From positions 4,626,383 to 4,690,382 of the forward strand of contig OW804098.1 of the NCBI GenBank assembly GCA_942159475.1: a stretch of 64,000 nt of DNA, written 5' to 3'. The notes beneath the pieces are model-generated. The model was not told the origin of the DNA, made no database searches, and saw only the letters and a list, made by a program, of their open reading frames with translations. Made by a program: the position numbers and the translations under genes. The stretch comes from Sthenelais limicola. Taxonomy: Eukaryota > Annelida > Polychaeta > Phyllodocida > Sigalionidae. Below are positions 59,001 to 64,000 of the stretch, piece after piece; position 1 is the stretch's first letter; each line of letters opens with the position of its first letter.

Positions 59001-62000
59001 CTGTGCTATAGCAGGGCTCCAGAATCTCTTTTGTCCTGTTTGTACAGATTCTGCCAGGGGGCTGATGGGGTGGTGTAGTGGTTAAGGTGTTGGATTTAAA
59101 GGCTCAAGGACATACTGGGTTGGAATCCCACAGCGGCCTTCCACTACTTCACCTCACCTCTCTGCCCTTCATATGAGCCTGGTTGTTGCTAAGTCATATG
59201 ACGCTGATTGTTGGCAAGGGCGTAAAACAACCAAAAACAAAACAAAATTTGCCCAAATTCTTGTTTGATGTCCTTCCATCATACAAATTAAATCAGATTT
59301 TAACAATGATTGTCTTGATGTGAGGCATACATGAGTATATACGATGTTCATCATTTTCTCTAGAATTAATCCCTGATTGTTCTTTTATCAAGCTTTACTC
59401 CTCCAGCCACCTTTATCTTTACATCTACCACTAGTGGCATGGTGACTGCGTAGTCCCTTCTTACTCACATCTTCTTTCAGCTCCCCGTCATCCATACAAA
59501 CCGAACCACCAATAAGTCAGTCAGATAGCAGCTGTATTTATTATTCTTCCTCCTATTTATGTATTTCCTCCTCTTCTTCTTTTCTCCAGAATGGATCAGC
59601 TTCTACTTCTCCTTGTTCTACTTCTCGTTCTTGTTTTTATTTGTATGTGATGGAATCTAACGAGACTCTCTTTCCATAGTTTCCATATACTACTGCGCCT
59701 GCTGCCGCCGCTGTTACTGCCGCTGCATGATGTTACCGTTACTCAGTCCCTCCTTCAGTCAACCCACGGGGGCTGCCACTGTCCAATGCTCTACCTCATC
59801 TTCACACACTTTTTCCCCCTCCTGGTCTTCATTTACTTAGCTATAGTCTGTCTCCGCTTGCAAGATAGGAGTGGGGTGGGTGCTATAATTATTTAACACT
59901 TTCCCCTGATACACCCTATGCATTTGAGGTTGGAGGAGAGAATTAGAAAATCATTAGGGGGCTCTCTCCTGAGCAATACAGTGATATGCCAGATATATCC
60001 CAGCTCTGTTTTCAATCAGGAGATGACAGCAAGTTAGATAAAATGGCATTCTTTCTTGGCCTTGTGACCAGAAGTATTACTGGGAAATATTACCACCACC
60101 TACCATCCAGAGCAAAACTTTACACCTAAACATCTGTTACACTGAGAGCTGCTACAGATTTCACTTTGCTTGATAACCCTAGGATATGAAAATACCTTGT
60201 TCACAAAGGTCCTGACAAATTAACGCCAAACAAGTTGAGAAGGCGAGGATGTAAACAATTGCCAACCCCAGTCAGATCTATTTGTAATATAGCCACAGTT
60301 GGGCTTATATATATATAGATGCAAGCCTCATGCTTGAGCAAAAGATCAAATTTTTTTTTTTTTTAAAGATTTTATTTCCACTGGGTTACATCGCCTCCAA
60401 TAGGAGTAGGCTATTCCGGCGGACCCAGCCTGGGTTAGAAATTTACATATGTACAAACGGTGGTTAGGAACATTATATAATATTATGGTTTTAGTTTTTG
60501 TAAGTGAATGTTAAAAATAGAAAAGAAACAAAAACTGCCCATACAACCCAAGAGCATGGACTATATGTGGCCGTGGAGCTCCCTGTGTTGACTTCCCTGC
60601 CACCTCCTCTCCACCAATAGCAACATCTGGCCTGCTGCCATGTCCTCCCATTAGGACATGTGGACAACCCAGCTTCACATCGTCTTCTCTCTCTCTACCT
60701 ACTCCTCCCACTGCTTCCCTCACCTCCAGTACCACCTTATATTCATAGACTTGATCAATACAAGGAGTTTTGTTATTGGTTGCTGCCGAAATTTTGTTTT
60801 GCTTTCCCTTTTTGCTTCTGGACCTTTACTGTTTTATTTCCTGTATGACTTCGGAGACTTGGTGTTTGCCCCTGTACTATATATAGCTCCCAGCTCTGCA
60901 ATGGCCTGATCCTCTACTTCTCCGGGGCCCTTTCTGGGGTCCTCCATGCTTTTACTCCTGCTCCTTTTACTCCTCCTTTACTCCTGCTCTTGCTCCTCCT
61001 TTTACTCCTCCTTTACTCCTGCTGTTGTTCCTCCTTTACTCCTGCTCTTGCTCCTTTACTCCTGCTCTTGCTCCTGTTACTCCTGCTCTTCCTCCTGTTA
61101 CTCCTGCTCTTCCTCCTCCCTCTCCTGCTCTTCCTCCTCCTTTTACTCCTCCTTTTACTCCTGTTCTTGCTCCTTCTACTCCTGCTCTTCCTCCTCCTTT
61201 TACTCCTGTTCATGCTCCTTCTACTCCTGTTCTTTCTCCTACTCCTGCTCTTCCTCCTTTTACTTCTGTTCTTCCTCCTCCCTCTCCTGCTCTTCCTCCT
61301 CCTTTTACTCCTGTTCTTTCTCCTCCTACTCCTGTTCTTCCTCCTTTTACTTCTGTTCTTCCTCCTACTCCTGTTCTCCCTTTTACTCCTGTTTCTCCTT
61401 TTACCCCTGGTCTTCCTCCTCCTACTCCTGCTCTTCCTCCTTTTACTCTTCCTTTTACTCCTGCTTCTTTTCTTGCTGCCTTCTGTCAGTTGTCCAACAT
61501 CTCTTCCTTATTTCAGTCTTCCTTTACTGCTCCCTTTCTACATCCTTTACTCCTACCACCCAACTCTACCTTTCCACTTCCGTAAGGCTCATATCCACTG
61601 AACATGGTTTTTCCCTCAAATTTTCTTGCCAAAAACTTGCCTCTGGTGAAAATGTTGTTCAAAGTAGAGTTAGTGTATATGGGCCTTAACTTTATGTCCT
61701 GCCTTTCTCTGGGCCGCCATCTTTATTTTCCTGCCACCTCCTCCTGTACTTCTCCTCCCACCTCAGTCTTCAGTTCTCCAATGATGTGATGATACTTCCA
61801 TATACATGTCCTGCAGAGCTTTCTTATTGTGATTCTTTCAGTCACCGGTAATGAGCTTGCACATCCTGAGGGTAAAGATCCAGAAATTAAAATAATTAAG
61901 AAGGTAAGGTTTATTTGCAAGGGTTTGTAAGTCCAACGTATATATATGAGTCTTTATTTCCACTTGTGGGATTGTCTGCTTACCTCTGTGCTGGATCAAC

Positions 62001-63034
62001 CCTGTATTTACTGTCACTGTACAGACTGACCTCCAAGAAAATCATAACCTCACTTTTTTTTTTTAAAGATTTTTATTTTCGTACATGACAGAAAATGGAG
62101 GAATAATAATTCGCCAACAATTAAGCGTTTTTCAAGGTTATTTGCTGCCAAACTATTATTAACAAATGATTTGAATTGAGGTTTTAGAAAAGGATGAGAA
62201 CTAACTTTACCTATAACATGTTCTCCGGCACCTAACACACCAGACAAACTGAAGTGACTTATATAATATATATATTGAATAGTTTTCTTGCATTTCAAAA
62301 TTACACGAATAGGGCTCTTCTGTGATAAAGGTCTTTGAAGTAGCCCATTAAATTATAAATTAAATCAGGATGATTATACAATGATATGGTTATTTCACAA
62401 ACCTGTTACAGTTTTTGCTGCACTTTTTTTTCTAGTTCATTCTCAATTGTTCAAAATATATCTTTCTTGGTATTCATTTTGTACATTTTTAAATCTTGTG
62501 GAACATTTTAAAATTGTGTTAATGTCCCTCTATGTCCCTCTCTGCTATCAGACAACATGGAGAAAGACAACATTCACTTCAATAATCAAATGAAAAGGAG
62601 GTCTAGGTTATTTATTACTAAATTAGTTTTCAATTAAGGTGGTGTTATAAATCGATATCGCCCTGGTTGTTTCCATGGAGGGTTTGTGCTCGCCCTTGAT
62701 GGGTTCCATGTATATTGGTACACTGGTGCCTTCAACCAGGATAATTGTAATATAATTGATGTATAAATGGCTACCTAGAAGTCTAGAGAGGTTTTATACC
62801 ACACCTCAATAATTTGATAATCAACATCTGATGCTATGTTTTATATACTATGTTGTTATTCCTATTGACTGGAATGCTTAAATATAGATGCCATATGAAT
62901 TGATCTAAACATGCATGTCATTACTTCTGACCAATTGCATTTACTGTTTGTATTAAATTGTATTAAATTAGCATTTGCTCTTCACTCAACAACAGGATAT
63001 TGAAGGAGGCCAAGATGATGACACGGTAGTAAAA
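31928..63034 (+). CDS. PLCB4-like: phospholipase C-beta (PLCB4/norpA class), partial gene
   Basis: Fourteen exons with matching phases total 1189 nt, about 396 codons. They run from the end of the PH/EF region ([13 protein letters not shown]), through the EF hands and the complete X box, into the acidic X-Y linker. The enzyme hydrolyses phosphatidylinositol 4,5-bisphosphate to IP3 and diacylglycerol at the plasma membrane, downstream of Gq. Catalytic and calcium-binding positions of the X half are visible: the histidine of [10 protein letters not shown] and D of CVELDCWDG, the histidine of ITHGKAM and the glutamate of ILSFENHC. Wording is closest to PLCB4/norpA. The upstream PH exons and the downstream Y, C2 and C-terminal exons were not found in the window. 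No stop or frameshift is seen. Confidence 0.93.
32030..32170. repeat. 49-bp minisatellite, about 2.7 copies
   Basis: The unit includes CTCCATCCACACCTCACATC and CACACCCCGGGGATCCC. It lies 20 bp inside the intron after exon a, so open frames reading through the exon into it are artefacts. Confidence 0.85.
32745..32842. repeat. 98-bp foldback with 28-bp arms
   Basis: TTACACTCTGTTTGAGTCC at the left is mirrored by GGACTCAAATAGAGTGTAA at the right, and the arms continue through GTAGGCAG/CTGCCTAC. It lies in the intron between exons a and b. Confidence 0.75.
32933..33033 (+). CDS. PLCB4-like: PLC-beta exon b (EF-hand region)
   Basis: The acceptor is TTTTCTTTCAG and the donor GTAAGT. It encodes [20 protein letters not shown] and [13 protein letters not shown] and ends in phase 2 (TT of a leucine codon). 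The [11 protein letters not shown] string is diagnostic for the EF-hand region of this PLC-beta class. Confidence 0.94.
33537..33545 (+). CDS. possible 9-nt optional microexon of PLC-beta
   Basis: CTCACCATC lies between a strong acceptor (TTTCTTCCTCTTAACAG) and a full-consensus donor GTAAGT, in the intron between exons b and c. Its length keeps the frame. Inclusion replaces one leucine with Phe-Ser-Pro-Ser just before GGKQYLT. It is inferred from signals only. Confidence 0.4.
33604..33852. mobile_element. MITE family A, copy 3 (reverse orientation)
   Basis: The terminal inverted repeats around AATTGTACATTTTCTGA are near perfect. It lies in the intron between PLC exons b and c. Confidence 0.75.
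33938..33963 (+). ncRNA. hammerhead-like core, PLC intron
   Basis: CTGATGA, A, a GGTA/TACC stem with loop CACTGT, then GAAA, followed by CGTTGCG. It fits the conserved hammerhead core of a Penelope-like pLTR remnant. Stems I and III were not resolved. Confidence 0.5.
33970..35638. other. PLC-beta intron sequence, nothing coding
   Basis: It holds a (GGT)n microsatellite at about 34174-34200 and AT-rich sequence. No supported exon lies between the possible microexon and exon c. Confidence 0.6.
35639..35693 (+). CDS. PLCB4-like: PLC-beta exon c (EF-hand region)
   Basis: The acceptor is GTTCTTACAG and the donor GTGAGA. It completes the leucine codon from exon b, then reads [18 protein letters not shown] and ends in phase 0. 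Confidence 0.93.
35740..36240. mobile_element. interspersed repeat of unknown class
   Basis: The segment 35800-35990 (TTACACCCCTGTGCTGTAG, TACCTTCAGCATTGTATG, CACTTGGTCAAAGTGGTGCA, AAGTAGGTCCGCC) is shared with 21150-21330, so it is dispersed. The downstream GC-rich part has no recognised match. Confidence 0.5.
36305..36402. repeat. 12-bp minisatellite, about 8 copies
   Basis: GATCCCGACCCA is repeated in tandem. Reading frames through it give DLGR-type peptide repeats, which are artefacts. Confidence 0.92.
36868..36877. promoter_or_regulatory. NRF1-type motif upstream of a small ORF
   Basis: GCGCATGCGC is a perfect palindromic NRF1 consensus core. It lies 20 bp before an ATG in strong context, inside a locally CpG-rich stretch (about 36540-36900). 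Promoter function is inferred. Confidence 0.4.
36898..37014 (+). CDS. small ORF or possible first exon, unknown
   Basis: The ATG sits in AACAAACATGGCG, a strong animal start context, and opens 38 residues beginning [20 protein letters not shown] and ending CLDSI. No family is recognised. It lies within a PLC-beta intron on the same strand, between copies of a direct repeat. It might be a micropeptide, a first exon of a nested transcript, or part of an element. Confidence 0.3.
   Translation: MASEAWFRRVGGGEIVIFPPKGISSDVNMFINYCLDSI
37736..37853. repeat. foldback element, copy 2
   Basis: It shares the centre GTTAGTGACCTCGGGAGC, AAGATCTCGGG and GTCACTAACAAGTGTACAGA with 21354-21493. The left outer arm is missing. 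Confidence 0.7.
38697..38805 (+). CDS. PLCB4-like: PLC-beta exon d (end of EF-hand region)
   Basis: The acceptor is GTGTTTTCCAG and the donor GTGAGT. It encodes [20 protein letters not shown] and [16 protein letters not shown] and ends in phase 1. The exon's 3' end and donor are duplicated downstream; see the next entry. Confidence 0.93.
38806..39140 (+). repeat. duplicated exon-d ends with splice donors
   Basis: A 54-bp unit made of the last part of exon d and its donor is repeated directly at 38806-38859 (donor GTAAGT), then a short partial copy follows, then a SINE-related repeat, then another copy at about 39088-39138 (donor GTGAGT). Using the second donor would lengthen exon d by 54 nt in frame without a stop. 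Confidence 0.8.
38894..39079. mobile_element. SINE-related repeat, copy 2
   Basis: It has the same organisation as 31566-31772: CCTGGGTATGACCATAAAG, a CT-rich middle and an AAGGGC..AAAGCAACCAAT tail with (TCAC)n. It sits inside the duplicated exon-end array. Confidence 0.65.
39237..39272 (-). ncRNA. hammerhead-like core with GTC triplet, PLC intron
   Basis: Minus strand: CTGATGA, A, a GCC/GGC stem with loop AAATTAA, GAAA, then C, a short loop, and G-TC. The GTC is placed where the cleavage triplet would be after a very short stem III. It is the most complete of the dispersed cores here. Confidence 0.5.
39592..39780. repeat. tandem duplication of about 88 bp
   Basis: GTTGAAAGTAAAAGTAATGG, CAAATGGAATCTGAATG and the following GGAACTTTTTT...TATAGAAATG block occur twice in a row with one-base length variation. 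Confidence 0.85.
39925..40290. repeat. T-run/CGACCAACTTTCAAC tandem repeat
   Basis: About 17 imperfect units of a poly-T run plus CGACCAACTTTCAAC, some mutated to CAAAAAAACTTTCAAC. The long plus-strand frame rich in FFPTNFQL is an artefact. Confidence 0.9.
40291..42159. other. PLC-beta intron sequence, nothing coding
   Basis: It includes a short GC-rich part at about 41680-41820 with a hairpin (TCCCCGCACACACC/TGTGTGCGGGGA) and a poly-G run. No supported exon is present. The minus-strand frame over exon e (41848-42387) is a shadow. Confidence 0.6.
42160..42370 (+). CDS. PLCB4-like: PLC-beta exon e (start of X catalytic box)
   Basis: The acceptor is TTGTTGTTGCAG and the donor GTCAGG. This is the largest exon, 211 nt. 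It contains [20 protein letters not shown], then [20 protein letters not shown] and [18 protein letters not shown]. The SSHNTYLTG histidine is a catalytic residue in PI-PLC enzymes. It ends in phase 2. Confidence 0.95.
42371..43333. other. PLC-beta intron sequence, nothing coding
   Basis: AT-rich, with possible old retroposon tails near 42410 and 42960 (poly-T/TTTATTTTG). No supported exon is present. Confidence 0.55.
43334..43580. mobile_element. MITE family A, copy 4
   Basis: The ends are inverted copies around GGGTCAGATTNTCAGAAAAT, and the internal sequence aligns with the copy at 21-267. Confidence 0.75.
43812..44237. mobile_element. MITE family B, best copy
   Basis: The ends are inverted repeats of about 45 bp around AGGAAAATGAGTCATAA. 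The interior carries GGATTTTGAGATATC and GATTCCAAATGATAG as in the other copies. It ends 37 bp before PLC exon f, so its right end is very close to the branch site and acceptor. Confidence 0.75.
44275..44368 (+). CDS. PLCB4-like: PLC-beta exon f (X box)
   Basis: The acceptor is ATGTTGTGACAG and the donor GTAAGT. It encodes [20 protein letters not shown] and [11 protein letters not shown]. The E and D of CVELDCWDG bind calcium in the family, and the histidine of ITHGKAM is catalytic. It ends in phase 0. Confidence 0.95.
44424..44682. mobile_element. SINE-related repeat, copy 3, with partial tail duplication
   Basis: CCTGGGTATGACCATAAAG to AAGGGCGTAAAGCAACCAAT, followed by a second copy of the CTCAGCTCTCCCGCCCTTGA-to-tail part. 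Confidence 0.65.
44692..44716 (+). ncRNA. hammerhead-like core (variant), PLC intron
   Basis: CTGAAGA, A, a GATC/GATC stem with loop AATAA, then GGAA in place of GAAA, then CGTTG. The change suggests a decayed copy. Confidence 0.35.
45345..45470 (+). mobile_element. degenerate tRNA-derived SINE
   Basis: A GAGTTTGAATCCCAAA box-B-like element is followed by CACCTCACTTCCCCTGCTC and the family tail CTAAGGGCGTAAAATCACCAA. Confidence 0.45.
45751..45830 (+). CDS. PLCB4-like: PLC-beta exon g (X box)
   Basis: The acceptor is TTCTGTTTTCAG and the donor GTAAGT. It encodes [20 protein letters not shown] and SFENHC; the glutamate of SFENHC binds calcium in the family. It ends in phase 2. Confidence 0.95.
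45978..46004 (+). ncRNA. hammerhead-like core, PLC intron
   Basis: CTGAAGA, A, a perfect 6-bp GAGAGC/GCTCTC stem with AAA loop, GAAA, then CGTTGGGTA. A GTA triplet could sit at the cleavage position after a very short stem III. Confidence 0.5.
46806..46939. repeat. long hairpin, about 51-bp arms
   Basis: The left arm 46806-46856 and right arm 46887-46939 are inverted copies with one or two changes, around a 30-base AT-rich loop. Arms include ATGTCCATACAAAACGATAT and GGCTTATGAAATAATTTC. It lies in the intron between exons g and h. Confidence 0.85.
47238..47322 (+). CDS. PLCB4-like: PLC-beta exon h (end of X box)
   Basis: The acceptor is TCTCTCTACAG and the donor GTAAGT. It completes a serine codon and then encodes [20 protein letters not shown] and KEQLENVP, ending in phase 0. 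Confidence 0.94.
47391..47423. repeat. hairpin related to the 29-bp minisatellite
   Basis: CTAGTGTGATAATT and AATTATCACACTAG are perfect inverted copies around GTAAG. The same phrase builds the tandem array at 48000-48735. Confidence 0.75.
47880..47990. repeat. imperfect foldback
   Basis: AGGAAATATAGAACTCG and GGAGTGATACAA at the left are mirrored by TTGTGTCACTCC and CTTGTTCTACATTTCCT at the right. Confidence 0.55.
48000..48735. repeat. 29-bp minisatellite, about 25 copies
   Basis: The unit is TAAGTGTTATCACACTAGTG followed by TAATAATAC. The centre CACTAGTG is itself palindromic. The array ends about 135 bp before exon i. Confidence 0.93.
48870..48960 (+). CDS. PLCB4-like: PLC-beta exon i (after X box)
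   Basis: The acceptor is TTGACTATTGCAG and the donor GTAAAC. It encodes [20 protein letters not shown] and [10 protein letters not shown], the conserved segment just after the X box, and ends in phase 1. The longer open frame running on to 49217 reads into the intron. Confidence 0.94.
49384..49590. repeat. AT-rich tandem repeat
   Basis: Phrases ACATTGTATACTATACATTT and ACATTGTATAACATT alternate about ten times just before exon j. Confidence 0.85.
49605..49691 (+). CDS. PLCB4-like: PLC-beta exon j (start of X-Y linker)
   Basis: The acceptor is TTGTATTCCTCCAG and the donor GTTAGT. After the split lysine codon it reads [20 protein letters not shown] and NPEGEDPN. It is acidic, as expected for the auto-inhibitory X-Y linker, and ends in phase 1. 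Confidence 0.88.
49692..52308. other. PLC-beta intron sequence
   Basis: Mostly AT-rich. A tRNA-derived SINE-like copy lies at about 51308-51482, with a GGTTCGACTGC box-B-like element. No further exon is supported. Confidence 0.55.
51308..51482 (+). mobile_element. tRNA-derived SINE-like repeat, second family
   Basis: A GTGGGGTGGCTGGAGCGG start, a box-B-like GGTTCGACTGC, and an unrelated body ending in an A-rich CAAAGCACAAACATAAACAT tail. The ORF over it is not a gene. Confidence 0.5.
52309..52323 (+). CDS. PLCB4-like: PLC-beta exon k, 15-nt microexon (X-Y linker)
   Basis: TCCAACCCGCTGGAG is bounded by a long pyrimidine tract ending TTTACTCCAG and a GTAAAA donor. It enters and leaves in phase 1 and adds Val-Gln-Pro-Ala-Gly to the linker. 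It could be skipped without frame change. Confidence 0.55.
53972..54135. repeat. 24-bp minisatellite, 7 copies
   Basis: GGGGTGGGTAAAGTTAGGTG followed by CCCT is repeated seven times, with one shortened unit. Confidence 0.93.
54370..54700. mobile_element. MITE family B, copy
   Basis: It shares ATTTTGAGAGACCATCATAT, TTCCAATGATGTTAACATTT and the CAATTTCGACTTTTGAATCA-like right end with the copies at 1459-1850 and 43812-44237. Confidence 0.6.
55964..56041 (+). CDS. PLCB4-like: PLC-beta exon l (X-Y linker)
   Basis: It follows acceptor TACGACTGTAG and ends before GTACTA, a weak donor. In phase 1 it reads [20 protein letters not shown] and KKRKNP. The acidic, serine-rich and proline-rich composition suits the linker, and the phases match both neighbours. 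It is symmetric, so it could be alternative. Confidence 0.6.
57812..57903. repeat. foldback with about 40-bp arms
   Basis: CATTTTGGGCCTGCTGGTGC at the left mirrors GCACCAGCAGGCCCAAAATG at the right without a mismatch. Symmetry continues inward through TGCATAATCCC/GGGATTGTGCA around a 13-base centre. Confidence 0.85.
59065..59240 (+). mobile_element. tRNA-derived SINE with intact head
   Basis: Box-A-like TGGTGTAGTGGTTAAGGTG and box-B-like GGTTGGAATCCCA are about 40 bp apart, as in a tRNA-derived pol III promoter. The body ends AAGGGCGTAAAACAACCA and an A-rich tail. The tail matches the headless copies at 31566, 38894 and 44424, so this copy shows the family's full form. Confidence 0.7.
60945..61480. 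repeat. CTCCT/GCTCTTCCTCC array
   Basis: Imperfect repeats of TTTTACTCCTGCTCTTCCTC fill more than 500 bp. All three plus-strand frames stay open (Ser/Cys-, Leu- and Pro-rich), which marks them as artefacts of the simple repeat. Confidence 0.92.
61842..61903 (+). CDS. PLCB4-like: PLC-beta exon m (X-Y linker)
   Basis: The acceptor is GTGATTCTTTCAG and the donor GTAAGG. It enters in phase 1, encodes [20 protein letters not shown] and a final lysine, and leaves in phase 0. The phase matches exon l, k or j, so any of the linker exons could splice to it. Confidence 0.65.
61904..62995. other. PLC-beta intron sequence, nothing coding
   Basis: AT-rich with a poly-T run near 62055. No supported exon is present. 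Confidence 0.55.
62996..63034 (+). CDS. PLCB4-like: PLC-beta exon n (X-Y linker)
   Basis: The acceptor is CTCAACAACAG and the donor GTGAGT. Its 13 codons, [13 protein letters not shown], are acidic like the rest of the linker, and it is phase 0 at both ends. It is short, so support rests on phase, composition and good splice signals. Confidence 0.55.
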
Positions 63035-64000
63035 GTGAGTAGATCAGACTTTATTCTCTTATAAACTGTATGGCCTCCTCCCTAGGCAGGGTCACATGTA
63101 TACATGTATAAAGGGAGGGCTCACTATGGGAATAAGTTCCTCTAGTGACTCTGTGTTTATGATGAATGGTTCATTGAGTCTGACTGAGGCTTTACTAACG
63201 GGGTTCACACACACATCTGTCATGATAAAACTCAAGGCCTTAAAAAAAGAAAAATGTTCAAAAGATTCAGTGGCAAACTATTCATTCTTCCACTAGAATG
63301 GTTTTTGTAAACTGATACTTTTTGAATTATATGACTTATGAACAGTTTTTAAAATCCAAGCACTTTCAAGGCCTTGAAAAATTAGAATAATATGAAGTAC
63401 TTTCCAGGAATTCCAGGCTTTGTTTGAACCCTGTACTTAGTCTAGCGAGTGCAAGTTGAGTCATGAGGCATGAAGTGAAGGAACTTGTAGTATCCTGGAA
63501 AAGAAAGGAAACAATCTTTCTACCATTCATTTCTCTTATCTAATTACTTTAATCATGAATCATTTTTCTCATTATTACTTTAATTCATATAATTCCATGT
63601 GTTATTCATGGAATATCTAGATAGAATATGGCGTCAACATTTGACGTTTGAACTGTTGACTGGGAAATTCCATACGAATGAATTCCATTTCCATATAAGA
63701 CAATAAATGATGAATAAAGGCAGTGCTCCTTACTATGGTAGTAATCAGTAATTGGCCCTGCCTAGGGTGGAAGTATTTACCAGAGCTGGAGGTGCAGGCA
63801 TTTGTGACGTGACACAGAAAAATGAAGTCATAGGTCGCGATAATGAATTCATACCATCATATTTAAAAAGATGAGATCAAGCAGGTTGCAATGAAGTTAA
63901 CCTTTAAAAAATCTAATAAATGCTTTTATATCTTTTTTTGTTTGAAAAAATATTTCTGGATAGACAATCTCTAGTAAAGTAGTTGGATATACTCCTTTAC
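63035..64000. other. window end: intron sequence and a MITE family B fragment
   Basis: No further PLC exon is seen. From about 63815 a family B copy (AATGAAGTCATAGGTCGC, ATATTTAAAAAGATGAGATC) runs off the window end. Confidence 0.55.

Larger units (their letters stand above)
56042..61841. other. PLC-beta intron sequence
   Basis: This 5.8-kb stretch is AT-rich. It includes a foldback (57812-57903), a tRNA-headed SINE (59065-59240) and a CTCCT array (60945-61480). An acceptor-like TCTTTCAG at about 59480 is followed within 35 bases by an in-frame stop and was not accepted as an exon. Confidence 0.55.

Noticed and set aside
59470..59515. Possible PLC linker exon after TCTTCTTTCAG
   Set aside because: In the required phase a stop comes after 11 codons and no donor is nearby.
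60946..61689. 247-codon Ser/Cys-rich ORF and overlapping Leu- and Pro-rich ORFs
   Set aside because: A CTCCT-type array leaves all three frames open; no domain is present.

Overview
The window is animal nuclear DNA. It has spliced exons with GT-AG introns, AT-rich non-coding sequence, dense interspersed and tandem repeats, and one 200-base assembly gap. The phylum cannot be fixed from the sequence. A marine invertebrate is the best guess, from the repeat-rich landscape with Penelope-like elements, tRNA-derived SINEs and many short foldback elements, and from an invertebrate-type phospholipase C-beta gene.

Two things carry protein-coding information. First, 8013-16134 is a complete nested mobile element. 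It is an 8.1-kb DNA transposon with perfect 16-bp terminal inverted repeats and a TTAA target-site duplication on both sides. On the minus strand it carries one two-exon gene of 920 codons: an N-terminal zinc ribbon, a Mutator-like (PF20700-type) DDE transposase core, and a C-terminal DEDDh 3'-5' exonuclease with all catalytic residues present. Its 3.5-kb intron holds a 5'-truncated Penelope-like retroelement (12280-14620, plus strand) flanked by a 13-bp target-site duplication. That element carries a GIY-YIG endonuclease end, then a separate two-zinc-finger ORF, then a hammerhead-ribozyme-like core.

Second, 31928-63034 (plus strand) holds 14 phase-consistent exons of a phospholipase C-beta gene of the PLCB4/norpA class: EF-hand region, the whole X catalytic half, and the acidic X-Y linker. 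Both ends of the gene lie outside what I can see. A 9-nt optional microexon, a 15-nt microexon and a tandem duplication of an exon end that creates an in-frame alternative donor are notable.

The rest is repeats: minisatellites (84, 30, 52, 56, 46, 35, 49, 12, 29 and 24 bp units), GA/CT and CTCCT low-complexity tracts, at least two MITE families with several copies each, a probable Harbinger-type MITE, tRNA-derived SINEs, palindromic foldbacks, and four further hammerhead-like cores in PLC introns that probably mark Penelope-like remnants. Long open frames at 24.7-25.9 kb, 26-28 kb, 29.7-31.4 kb and 60.9-61.7 kb come from repeats and are not genes.
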